Source of the DNA: Acidobacteriaceae bacterium
GTDB taxonomy: Bacteria > Acidobacteriota > Terriglobia > Bryobacterales > Bryobacteraceae
Length of the DNA: 64,000 nucleotides
Reading direction: 5' to 3'
Assembly: GCA_019233755.1 (NCBI GenBank)
Contig: JAFAMD010000052.1
Span: 1-64,000 of the forward strand
This document shows, piece by piece, positions 8,895 through 16,675 of the stretch (its first letter is position 1; the number at the start of each line of letters is the position of its first letter). Below the pieces are notes generated by a model. The model saw only the letters and a list, made by a program, of their open reading frames with translations, did no database searches and was not told the DNA's origin. Both the position numbers and the translations under genes were made by a program.

Positions 8895-9581
8895 ATGAAG
8901 AAAACATCTCGAAGCTGGACGGCAGTGTTTAGTCCCGCATTGCTGCTAACCCTTATCGCGTGTCCCGTCGTACACGGCCAGGAGGTGAGAACGAACTATT
9001 TGCCAGGAACCGACTTTTCGAACTATCGTACGTACAGTTGGGTAACTATCCCGGGAGCTGGTGTTCCCAACCAGATCCTTGACACCGAGATCAAGGAATC
9101 AATAGATTCCCAACTAAGAGCTAGGGGTTTCACAAAGGTGGACAGCGGTACGCCAGATCCCCCGCAGACGACTGATTTTCCCCAACCGCCGGGTCTCCCG
9201 CAACTGCCGGCCGGTCTCCAGCAACCGCCCGATCTGCCCCGTACGGCCGATTCCGCTTCTAAGGGCAATTCCGCCAATAAAGCCGATCTCGTCATTGACT
9301 ACCAGGTGGCTATCAATCACGAGAGGCAGTGGAACGCTTACGGCATGGGCGACGGCTTCCCCTGGGCTGGCATGCGTACTGCAACCGCTACTGCGACAAG
9401 TTCAACCATCGAGGTCGGGACTCTCGTCCTAGATATGTATGACCCTGCTACCAAGCGGCTTGTTTGGACAGGTTCTGCAACGAAGACGATTAATCTCAGC
9501 AAAGATCAGCAGAAGAACCAGAAGAACCTTGACAAGGCAATGCAAAAACTGCTCAAGGACTTCCCGCCCAGAGGGAGATAG
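8895..9581 (+). CDS. DUF4136 family secreted protein (228 aa)
   Basis: The ATG at 8895 is preferred over one at 8847 because it is followed directly by a signal peptide (MKKTSRSWTAVFSP, cleavage near VHGQ). The mature part has the DUF4136 pattern: GTDFSNYRTYSWV, a helix with IKESIDSQLRARGFTKV, then DLVIDYQVAIN, and GTLVLDMYDPATKRLVWTG near the end. A Pro/Gln/Leu-rich insert (about residues 95-130) separates the two halves and is probably disordered. Such proteins are usually outer-membrane lipoproteins of unknown role. No lipobox is evident here, so this one may be periplasmic. It is co-directional with the HtrA-type gene 40 bp downstream. Confidence 0.85.
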   Translation: MKKTSRSWTAVFSPALLLTLIACPVVHGQEVRTNYLPGTDFSNYRTYSWVTIPGAGVPNQILDTEIKESIDSQLRARGFTKVDSGTPDPPQTTDFPQPPGLPQLPAGLQQPPDLPRTADSASKGNSANKADLVIDYQVAINHERQWNAYGMGDGFPWAGMRTATATATSSTIEVGTLVLDMYDPATKRLVWTGSATKTINLSKDQQKNQKNLDKAMQKLLKDFPPRGR

Positions 9582-9621
9582 ACATTTCGCCAGATGAAGC
9601 TCATCACTGAAGATATCATCC

Positions 9622-11115
9622 ATGAACCGATACCTACTACGTCCCCTTATGGCTGCAGTTTGCGCCGCAACTTTGCCGGCGAGTGGTTTTTACCAACAAC
9701 CCAGTGCTAACCCGGCGGCTGAGGCCGGTACGGGGCACAAGGTGGTCTCACGTCTTCCAGGAGATATGCTGGCCCAGTTCAGCGACTCGCTGGAACAACT
9801 GGCGAGTAAAGCTTCTCGCGCCGTCGTTCAGATCGAGGTAAGCGGATTCGGGCCAGCCGAGGAGGGCGGTAGCGAGGCGGATCCGCGCAGCGAACGTGGT
9901 CGGAAGAATACGGCGGTTATCGTACGGCAGCACGCCATTGGCTCTGGGGTGATCGTGGATCCTGACGGTTACATCATGACCAACGCCCACGTGGTCGAAG
10001 GTGCGCAGCGAATCCGTGTGGCTCTGTGGCTGCCGCCGGCTACTTTCGATCCTGTGACCAGTCCCGGGAACGTACAGGTGCTGAACGCGAAGGTAATCGG
10101 GTTGCAAAAGGAAGTTGACCTGGCGTTGCTGAAGGTGGAGGCCAGCAGTTTGCCCACGCTGCATTTCAGGCTGGATGCTGCGCAACCGGGAGAACTCGTA
10201 TTCGCGATCGGCAGCCCGGGCGGTCTGCAGAATTCCGTGTCTATGGGCGTGATCAGTTCGGCCTGGCGGCAGCCCAATCCCGATAACCCGATGGTATACC
10301 TGCAAACCGATGCGCCCATTAACCCCGGCAATAGCGGAGGGCCTCTGGTGGACGTCACAGGTGCTGTTGTCGGGCTGAACACGTTCATCCTGAGCAGCAG
10401 CGGAGGCAGCGAAGGACTAGGGTTTGCTATCCCGGCGCGCGTCGTGGATTTCGTTTACCAAAGCCTGAGGAAGTACGGCCACGTATACCGTACTGAAATT
10501 GGGGCAGTGGCGCAAACGATTACGCCCGCGATTGCAGAGGGCCTTGGGCTAGCGCAGAAATGGGGCGTGGTGATCGCAGACGTCGCACCCCATGGACCGG
10601 CAGATACAGCCGGCATAAGACCCGAGGACGTGCTTTTGGCTATCGACGGGCACCCGGTGCTCACTCTTCTTGCATTTACCGCTGCGCTCTATCAGCACTC
10701 GCCCGATCAGGTGCTGAGAATCGATGTGCTGCGGGGAGCGCAGAAGGTATCGTTCATTGTTCCCGCCATGCTGGCGCGCGACCACATGAGCCAGCTCGCC
10801 GATGTCGCCGATCCGATGAAGAGCCACATCGGGCCGCTGGGCATTTTAGGTCTGGATTTCAATGATGAACTGCGTTCCCTGCTTCCTGATGTGCGCATTG
10901 CCACGGGCGTCATCGTGATTGGCCAGGCGCCTGGCTTCAATTCCGTCAATACCGGCCTGCAGGTAGGGGATGTTATCCATTCGCTGAATCGCACAACCGT
11001 GGAATCCGTCGATCAACTAAAGTCATCGGTAGCTCAGCTCAAACCGGGCGACGCGGCGGTCCTGCGGATCGAACGTCGCGGACAGTTCCAATATCTCGCC
11101 TTCGAGATGGAGTAA
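9622..11115 (+). CDS. HtrA/Deg-type periplasmic serine protease with two PDZ domains (497 aa)
   Basis: A signal peptide (about 1-22) leads to a trypsin-like domain with a complete catalytic triad: His123 in TNAHVVEGA, Asp166 in EVDLALLKVE and Ser238 in NPGNSGGPLVD. Two PDZ domains follow. The first is near residues 285-375 (ADVAPHGPADTAGIRPEDVLLAIDG) and the second near 400-490 (VIVIGQAPGFNSVNTGLQVGDVIHSLN). It should degrade or refold damaged envelope proteins. A loop rich in Gly, Ser and charged residues (about 76-96) before the protease core matches the LA loop position of DegP/DegQ. It follows the DUF4136 gene, and both could be driven from the promoter region that carries the TTACGG repeats. 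Confidence 0.95.
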   Translation: MNRYLLRPLMAAVCAATLPASGFYQQPSANPAAEAGTGHKVVSRLPGDMLAQFSDSLEQLASKASRAVVQIEVSGFGPAEEGGSEADPRSERGRKNTAVIVRQHAIGSGVIVDPDGYIMTNAHVVEGAQRIRVALWLPPATFDPVTSPGNVQVLNAKVIGLQKEVDLALLKVEASSLPTLHFRLDAAQPGELVFAIGSPGGLQNSVSMGVISSAWRQPNPDNPMVYLQTDAPINPGNSGGPLVDVTGAVVGLNTFILSSSGGSEGLGFAIPARVVDFVYQSLRKYGHVYRTEIGAVAQTITPAIAEGLGLAQKWGVVIADVAPHGPADTAGIRPEDVLLAIDGHPVLTLLAFTAALYQHSPDQVLRIDVLRGAQKVSFIVPAMLARDHMSQLADVADPMKSHIGPLGILGLDFNDELRSLLPDVRIATGVIVIGQAPGFNSVNTGLQVGDVIHSLNRTTVESVDQLKSSVAQLKPGDAAVLRIERRGQFQYLAFEME

Positions 11116-11128
11116 GGGAATCAGTATT

Positions 11129-11488
11129 ATGAAATTAGAGTATCTCTCAAAGGCTGCGCTCATTGTAATTGTTGCGCTGCTTGCAATGCATATTTTCCAT
11201 GAGTTCAGGGCGCCTAGAACCGCTTATGCTCAAAGTTCCGGATCGCCATATCCTGTCTATATTGAACCTGGCGTGACAATGTTGAGAGCGCCTGACGGGA
11301 GCAGGCAAGTTCTTGGCAAAGTGGTCGTTGATCTAACTAACGGGAAAATCTGGGGCTTCCCTACCGACACCGCGAGCCCATATCCGATCGATACGACATA
11401 CCGGGTCAGCACGAGTAATGTAGAACCGCCTGTTTCAACCCCAATTTTCCTGGGTAAGTTTGATTTTTCCAAGATGACCACAAACTAA
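11129..11488 (+). CDS. Small secreted or membrane-anchored hypothetical protein (119 aa)
   Basis: I do not recognise a family. An N-terminal hydrophobic segment (ALIVIVALLAMHIFHEF, residues 9-25) ends near TAYAQSS, which looks like a signal peptidase site. The short mature part is rich in Pro, Ser and Thr and contains ITMLRAPDGSRQVLG-like beta-strand sequence and a second DLTNGKIWGFP stretch. There are no Cys residues and no metal motif. It starts 13 nt after the protease gene and is probably co-transcribed. Similar short periplasmic proteins are common in Acidobacteriota, but no function is offered. Confidence 0.65.
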   Translation: MKLEYLSKAALIVIVALLAMHIFHEFRAPRTAYAQSSGSPYPVYIEPGVTMLRAPDGSRQVLGKVVVDLTNGKIWGFPTDTASPYPIDTTYRVSTSNVEPPVSTPIFLGKFDFSKMTTN

Positions 11489-11503
11489 ACGCGCGGTCGA
11501 ATT

Positions 11504-13267
11504 TTACTGAGAGAGATTCAACCTTTCTAACAACCTGGCGAACCTTGGGTCGCCGCGAAGCGGGTCAAAAAACGGCTCGACTGCCAGCATGTTGATGAAA
11601 TTTGTCTTGTGGTCGATTGCTTCATCCAGGCGTTGGAATGCCAGATCGATATGTTCCATTCCGATCGCAGCAAAAGCTTCTGCGAGGGGAGTCACGTATT
11701 GGCTCTCCGCCAGTCGACTAAGCTTTTCAACGCACTCCAGGGCTAGCGACCTGCAACCTTTTCGTGCATAAGCGGCCGAGAGTAGTCCGATATCCAACGG
11801 AAAGTCCGAGGCCGAGAGACACTGTAGGACACAGTCATAATTTTGCTGCCGGAAGTGCGAAAGTCCCGAGTAAAATCGCGCTTCCGGGTAATCGCGATCC
11901 AGGTCGAAAGATTTTTGGAGATGCTCTGCGGCTGATCGATAGTCGCCTTTTATGTAATGAAGATAGGCCATGCGCGCGCAGTCACCCGCGGAAAGGGGAT
12001 CGAGTTCGGTAGAACGGCGGAGCGCTGACTCTGCCCCGTTGATGTTTCCCTGACACAGCCAGGCCATGGCACGAACCAGGTAGGCTGTAGCAATTCCCGG
12101 TTGTACTTTCAAAGCGCGCTCGCATAGTGCCTGTGTCTCGTCCCAGCGATGCTCAAAGCCTGAACGAACCGCAGCCAGCATGGTACATGTGTCTGCTAAA
12201 TCGGGGTCGAGAGCATATCCGCACTCGGCGCTCGCCTTTGCTTCGGGATATACGTCGCGCCCGGAAACGAACCCAAATAAGGCGAGGAAGCAGTTCACGG
12301 CAGCAATGCCGCTGTGGGCAAGAGCGTAATCGGGAAATGCTTCAACGAGGTCGCGTAGCTGTTTCAGTGCAGCCCGCAGCGTTTCAGGAGATTGTTGAAG
12401 GAACAGGACCCGAGCTCTCAGGTACCTCGTATAGGCTTCGAGATTCCGGGAGGCGGGCACTCGGGTCCGCCCCTCTGGCATATGAACTCGGAGCAAGCCG
12501 GCAACAGATTGCGCAATCTGTTCCTGTATCGCAAATACGTCCTTTACTTCCCGCCGGAAGGTTTCCGACCAGAGGTGGCAGCCGGATTCGGTCTGAACGG
12601 CCTGGGCCGTAATTCTTAGTTGCTCGCCGGCCTTTCTGACGCTGCCTTCAATGACAAGGTCTGCACCAAGACGCTGGCCTACTTCTCGGATATCGACTGA
12701 TGCACGCTTGAACTGGAACGCCGACGTCCGTGCAATCACCTTCAATCCCGGCACGTGTGTGAGGGCGCTGATGATTTCTTCGCTGATCCCATCGCAGAAA
12801 TAGTCCTGCTCCGGATCCGGACTCATGTTCACAAACGGCAAGACGGCGACGCACGCACCCTCCGCTTGTATTTTTGGGCCTGCTTCCTGCAGGTGATTCT
12901 GTGGGTGTGGGTCCAGCCAGCGGAAAATCGGGACATAACTGCCAGGGCGCAGGGCGATGAGGACTGGATCGTTCTTGCCAGTACCCTCGTCGTAATACGC
13001 CTTCAACTTCGTCCTGAGGCGCCCAGCCTGAACGCGGACAATTGCGTCGATATTGGGATCGTAATCAGAGCTACGATCGAAGACCTCCATTGCGACCGAA
13101 AACTCCTTAAGACAGTCGAGATCTCCGTCGAGGGTCCGATTGACGATGTGCGTTAGGAACCGGGATAACCGAGCGGAGGAAATAAACCCCGGGCTATTGA
13201 CGATCCGCGCTAATTGTTCTCGGACAGCCGTGGCCGGCACGGCATCCAATACAGTGTTGTCGGACAT
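11504..13267 (-). CDS. TPR regulator with N-terminal DNA-binding-like and TolB-like domains (587 aa)
   Basis: The frame is open to 13522, but the ATG at 13267 is preferred because the extension looks unlike protein. Residues ~10-115 match a domain often found ahead of TPR adenylate-cyclase-like regulators (VREQLARIVNSPGF, LKEFSVAMEVFDR, IVRVQAGRLRTKLKAYYD, GSYVPIF). Residues ~145-270 are the TolB-N/FlgO-like domain (VAVLPFVNMSPDPEQDYF, DGISEEIISAL, GADLVIEGSVRKAG). The rest is TPR helices, for example AVRSGFEHRWDETQALCERAL and YLHYIKGDYRSAAEHLQKSF. No cyclase domain is present. I infer a cytoplasmic signalling or transcription protein. Its upstream region (13268-13557) carries TTACGG repeats shared with the divergent receiver-like gene. 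Confidence 0.8.
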   Translation of the reverse strand: MSDNTVLDAVPATAVREQLARIVNSPGFISSARLSRFLTHIVNRTLDGDLDCLKEFSVAMEVFDRSSDYDPNIDAIVRVQAGRLRTKLKAYYDEGTGKNDPVLIALRPGSYVPIFRWLDPHPQNHLQEAGPKIQAEGACVAVLPFVNMSPDPEQDYFCDGISEEIISALTHVPGLKVIARTSAFQFKRASVDIREVGQRLGADLVIEGSVRKAGEQLRITAQAVQTESGCHLWSETFRREVKDVFAIQEQIAQSVAGLLRVHMPEGRTRVPASRNLEAYTRYLRARVLFLQQSPETLRAALKQLRDLVEAFPDYALAHSGIAAVNCFLALFGFVSGRDVYPEAKASAECGYALDPDLADTCTMLAAVRSGFEHRWDETQALCERALKVQPGIATAYLVRAMAWLCQGNINGAESALRRSTELDPLSAGDCARMAYLHYIKGDYRSAAEHLQKSFDLDRDYPEARFYSGLSHFRQQNYDCVLQCLSASDFPLDIGLLSAAYARKGCRSLALECVEKLSRLAESQYVTPLAEAFAAIGMEHIDLAFQRLDEAIDHKTNFINMLAVEPFFDPLRGDPRFARLLERLNLSQ

Positions 13268-13490
13268 TTGAACTGATAAAGCGGACGACACTCTCGATCG
13301 GCCTCCAGCGTCCGAATTGTACGATATCTTACTGAACGGTTCGGACGACGTATTATGGATCCCTAGAGAGCACTCCAACAGCCACGATACTGCGATGGAG
13401 AACGAATGACTTACCTCAGCCGGGGCACGTGGGGTCGAGTCGAGATTTCGGTAATCAACCACATTTTCGGCAGCTGGAAATGCAGGGAGG

Positions 13491-13511
13491 TTACGGCAGG
13501 TTACGGCAATT
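13491..13511. promoter_or_regulatory. Iterated TTACGG box, copy set 2
   Basis: Two TTACGGCA copies start at 13491 and 13501, exactly 10 bp apart, and the second continues as TTACGGCAATT as in set 1. Two weaker TTTCGG copies (13446 and 13465) lie just upstream. The set is 47 bp before the receiver-like gene and about 220 bp before the divergent TPR regulator, so it could control either. Confidence 0.6.
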
Positions 13512-13557
13512 CGGACGCACACTCGGTTAGCGTAAAGTCAAGCGGACTAGGATATTG

Positions 13558-13944
13558 ATGCGCATCGAACAATCAACAAAGACGATCATCGTGGTCGGCA
13601 CAAAAAGACCAGAGCCGAGCCTCGAGAAAGAGATGGAAGCGCACGGTATCGAAGTGCGCTGGGCGCGGACCATTAAGGAGGCCGCCGCGTTGCTGCATTC
13701 GGCGGTCAATAGAACCGTTGTCATTACGGAACTGGCTCTCAAAGATGGCAATTGGAGGGACTTGCTCGAAACGGTCATACGTCGATCCATTCCGGTTCTG
13801 CTCGTGAGTTCTACCAGGACGGCCGAACTCTGGTGGGACGCACTTGACTGTGGCGTGGACGACATTCTGTTGCCTTCGCTATCGACTCCCGATTTGTGCG
13901 AATACCTCCAGAAGCAGTTCTCAACAGAGAGTGATGGATGGTAA
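13558..13944 (+). CDS. Receiver-like protein lacking the phospho-acceptor Asp (128 aa)
   Basis: The fold pattern is that of a response-regulator receiver: TIIVVGTKRPEPSLEKEME, then VVITELALKDGNWRDLLE, PVLLVSSTRTAE and ALDCGVDDILLPSLS. The position where the phosphorylated Asp should sit reads ITEL, so Glu replaces Asp, and the first acidic pair is missing too. The switch Thr/Ser is present but the conserved Lys after it is replaced. I infer a pseudo-receiver that does not take up phosphate. It is a stand-alone domain, divergent from the TPR regulator and upstream of a sigma-54 activator without its own receiver, so it may act as a partner protein. Confidence 0.7.
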   Translation: MRIEQSTKTIIVVGTKRPEPSLEKEMEAHGIEVRWARTIKEAAALLHSAVNRTVVITELALKDGNWRDLLETVIRRSIPVLLVSSTRTAELWWDALDCGVDDILLPSLSTPDLCEYLQKQFSTESDGW

Positions 13945-13969
13945 CTGGTTCAGCCCTCAAGACGAGAAG

Positions 13970-14002
13970 TTACGGTCGAGGTTACGCAAGCTTACGGCAA
14001 TT
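13970..14002. promoter_or_regulatory. Iterated TTACGG box, copy set 3
   Basis: TTACGG at 13970, TTACGC at 13982 and TTACGG at 13992 form direct repeats 12 and 10 bp apart, the last again continuing as TTACGGCAATT. An inverted repeat (ATTCCA ... TGGAAT, 14001-14020) follows. The set is 100 bp before the start of the sigma-54 activator at 14102. Confidence 0.6.
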
Positions 14003-14101
14003 CCAATGTGCACTGGAATAGGCTGACGATAGTCGCCACCCACGAAGATACGGAATGTTGCCGAAGGGCGAATGTCGAGTATGTGGCCGGAGAGAGTTAT
14101 T

Positions 14102-15196
14102 ATGAGTAGCGCACCACAACTCGTATTCGATGAAGTTCGTAGAACTGGCGCAAGCTTTGAAGGCCTAGTGGGCTGTTCGCAACCACTGCTGCGCGCTTTG
14201 CGCGAAATCGCGCAAGTTGCGCCGACACGCTCAACCGTTTTGATTGTTGGGGAGACCGGCACCGGGAAAGAACTTGTAGCACGAGCCATACACAAACGTT
14301 CGGGGCGAGCGCATCGTTCCTTCATAACCGTCAACTGTGCGGCCATTCCGCAAGGTTTGATTGCTTCCGAGCTTTTCGGACATGAGAAAGGAGCCTTTAC
14401 CGGTGCGACTTACCGCCGCCTTGGCCGTTTTGAACTTGCAAATGGCGGCACACTCTTTTTAGACGAAATTGGCGACATTGCTCCTGATACGCAGGTGGCA
14501 CTTTTGCGCGTGCTGCAAGAGCGTGAGTTCGAGCGGGTAGGCGGCTGTCGCGCCATAGCAGCAGATGTGCGGGTAGTCGCGGCTACCAACCACGATCTGG
14601 AACGTGCGGTAGACGCCGGCACATTCCGCAAGGATTTGTTTTATCGTCTGAATGTCTTTCCTATTCGGGTGCCATCACTTCGGGAACGAGCGGACGACGT
14701 ACCGCTGCTGGCGAAGTACTTCGCCGACCGTTATGCGGCTGCTGCCGGCAAGACAATCAGAAGAATTGACAAGCGAACGCTGGATTTGTTGCAGGCGTAT
14801 CATTGGCCCGGAAATGTTCGCGAGTTGCAAAACGTGATTGAGAGAGCGGTGATTCTGTGCGACGGCGAAACGCTGTCGATCAGTGAAAGCTGGATTCGCA
14901 GCAGAACAGCGACTCATGTCGTCCCTCTGAATCAGACGCTTGTCGACCGTGAAAGGCAAATGATCGAAGCTGCACTGCAGGAGAGCCGTGGAAGAGTCTT
15001 CGGCCCCAGGGGCGCCGCCGCGAAGCTTGGAATTCCAAGATCCACGCTCGAGTCGAAGATCCGAACCCTGCGAATCGACAAGTATTTCTTTAAATCTGCA
15101 GCGCGCAAACACAGCAACCGGACTTTGTTTGGAAAAAACGTGAGCCATCGGAGTCAAGGCCCTTACCCCTCAGTCGCGCGTGCAAAAGCCGGGTAG
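14102..15196 (+). CDS. Sigma-54 activator, AAA+ domain plus Fis-type HTH, no sensor domain (364 aa)
   Basis: The ATG at 14102 is chosen over 14072 because GGAGAG (14089-14094) lies 7 nt before it. The AAA+ domain has Walker A GETGTGKE (about residue 50), the sigma-54 contact loop GAFTGA (about 97-102), Walker B GGTLFLDEIGD and WPGNVRELQNVIERAV. A Fis-type helix-turn-helix (AAAKLGIPRSTLESKIRTL) is followed by a basic tail of about 35 residues. There is only a short N-terminus, so control must come from expression or a partner, as in PspF-type activators. It activates transcription by sigma-54 polymerase from promoters not identified here. Its 3' end overlaps the next gene by 17 nt if that gene starts at 15180. 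Confidence 0.92.
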   Translation: MSSAPQLVFDEVRRTGASFEGLVGCSQPLLRALREIAQVAPTRSTVLIVGETGTGKELVARAIHKRSGRAHRSFITVNCAAIPQGLIASELFGHEKGAFTGATYRRLGRFELANGGTLFLDEIGDIAPDTQVALLRVLQEREFERVGGCRAIAADVRVVAATNHDLERAVDAGTFRKDLFYRLNVFPIRVPSLRERADDVPLLAKYFADRYAAAAGKTIRRIDKRTLDLLQAYHWPGNVRELQNVIERAVILCDGETLSISESWIRSRTATHVVPLNQTLVDRERQMIEAALQESRGRVFGPRGAAAKLGIPRSTLESKIRTLRIDKYFFKSAARKHSNRTLFGKNVSHRSQGPYPSVARAKAG

Positions 15197-16556
15197 TCAC
15201 ACATCCCCGAAACCGGAGCGTGAACACTTGAGAGTGAGAGATCTGTCAGGTCCAGTGGTTTTGGCCGGCAGTTGTGTTGCCGTGCTTTTGACTGGGCAAG
15301 CTTGCAGACAGTCGCGTAACCCGGGCGCCACAACCCTCACCCTTATCGATCAAAACTGGGCAGATAAGGAATCCCAGAACCGGCTGAACGAAGAGCTGCG
15401 GCAGTTCACACATTCGAGTGGCATTCGGGTTGAGGTGCTTCCCGCACCCGAAGCCGCCGTGGAGCAGTTAGCGACTTGGCGCAAGCTGCTGGACAGTCGA
15501 GTGACGGTCCCGGATGTATATGCGATTGACGTAATCTGGCCCAGACTTCTTGCAAACGAGCTATTGGACCTGAAACCGTACATCCCGGCACAGGAGATCG
15601 CAGCGCACTTTCCCGACCTTATCGCGAACAACACCGTGGACGGCAGACTGGTTGCGCTGCCATATATCGTAAGCACCGGGCTGTTGTATTACCGAGCCGA
15701 TCTGCTCCATGAATACGGCTACCGCGCGCCGCCGCAGACATGGGAGGAGCTTCAAGTGATGGCCGCGCGAATTCAGAGCGGTGAGCGTGCCAAGGGACTT
15801 CCGGACTTTTGGGGTTACGTCTGGCAAGGCGCGCGTTCTGAGGCTCTTACCTGCGATGGACTTGAATGGCAAGTCTCTGAGGGTGGTGGCACGATTATTG
15901 GAAACGGAACCGTCACCGTAGATAATCCGCAGACAATATACGCATGGCAGAGAGCGGCGAACTGGGTAGGTTCTATTTCACCGCCGGGCGTAACCGCCTA
16001 TAAGGAATGGGATGCATTCAATATCTGGCAAGGAGGCCGAGCCGCCTTCATGCGGAACTGGACGAATCCGTACATTCCCGCCGCTGCACCAGGGTCGCCG
16101 ACGAGAGGCAGATTCGAAATAGCGCCGCTACCCAGAGGTCGGGCCGGAAGTGCTGCAACCTTGGGCGGCAACGGGTTCGGCGTTTCCCGGCATTCCCGCT
16201 ACCCGCGTGAGGCGGCGGCGCTGGTGCGATTTTTATGCGGGCGCGAGGAGCAGCGCAGGCGGTGCCTGAATCCTGCTCAGCCACCGACCATTCCCGAGCT
16301 ATACAATGACGCCCAGGTGCTATCCGCAAATCCGTATTTCTCAACCGTTTTGAAAATATATCGGAATGGGCTGACGTGGCGGCCGGCCGCAGCAACAGGA
16401 AAGCTTTACCCGGAGATTTCTCGCGCGTACTACGACTCAGTTCACGAGGTGCTCACCGGCAAAAAGAGCGCGGCCGAAGCAGCAGACGCGCTGCAGCGGA
16501 AACTTGTGCAAATCACTGACCTGAAATCTCCGGTTGTTACTGGGAGTGCACGATAG
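15180..16556 (+). CDS. Extracellular solute-binding lipoprotein, family 1 (sugar ABC type; 458 aa)
   Basis: This is a type I periplasmic binding protein of the maltose/trehalose group (DQNWADKESQNRLNEELRQF, PDVYAIDVIWPRLLANELL, VALPYIVSTGLLYYRADLL, GGRAAFMRNWTNPYI). The GTG at 15180 gives a long N-terminus. TTG 15228 or GTG 15234 would place the signal peptide nearer the start, with a lipobox-like end at GQAC. No permease or ATPase gene is nearby, so it is unlikely to serve an ABC importer encoded here. It is sandwiched between two sigma-54 activators, and the second has a membrane-spanning sensor part. I infer that it may present a ligand to that sensor, as sugar-binding proteins do for some chemoreceptors and kinases. 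Confidence 0.87.
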   Translation: MQKPGSHTSPKPEREHLRVRDLSGPVVLAGSCVAVLLTGQACRQSRNPGATTLTLIDQNWADKESQNRLNEELRQFTHSSGIRVEVLPAPEAAVEQLATWRKLLDSRVTVPDVYAIDVIWPRLLANELLDLKPYIPAQEIAAHFPDLIANNTVDGRLVALPYIVSTGLLYYRADLLHEYGYRAPPQTWEELQVMAARIQSGERAKGLPDFWGYVWQGARSEALTCDGLEWQVSEGGGTIIGNGTVTVDNPQTIYAWQRAANWVGSISPPGVTAYKEWDAFNIWQGGRAAFMRNWTNPYIPAAAPGSPTRGRFEIAPLPRGRAGSAATLGGNGFGVSRHSRYPREAAALVRFLCGREEQRRRCLNPAQPPTIPELYNDAQVLSANPYFSTVLKIYRNGLTWRPAAATGKLYPEISRAYYDSVHEVLTGKKSAAEAADALQRKLVQITDLKSPVVTGSAR

Positions 16557-16675
16557 TGAGCTGCGCCAGTGATACCAGCACTGAACTGCAATCGCTTCAC
16601 ATCGCTCCGATAGCGCAATCAGAGCTGCGAGCGAAGCAACCGGAGCACTAAAGACATGACCGGAACAGGGTAATA

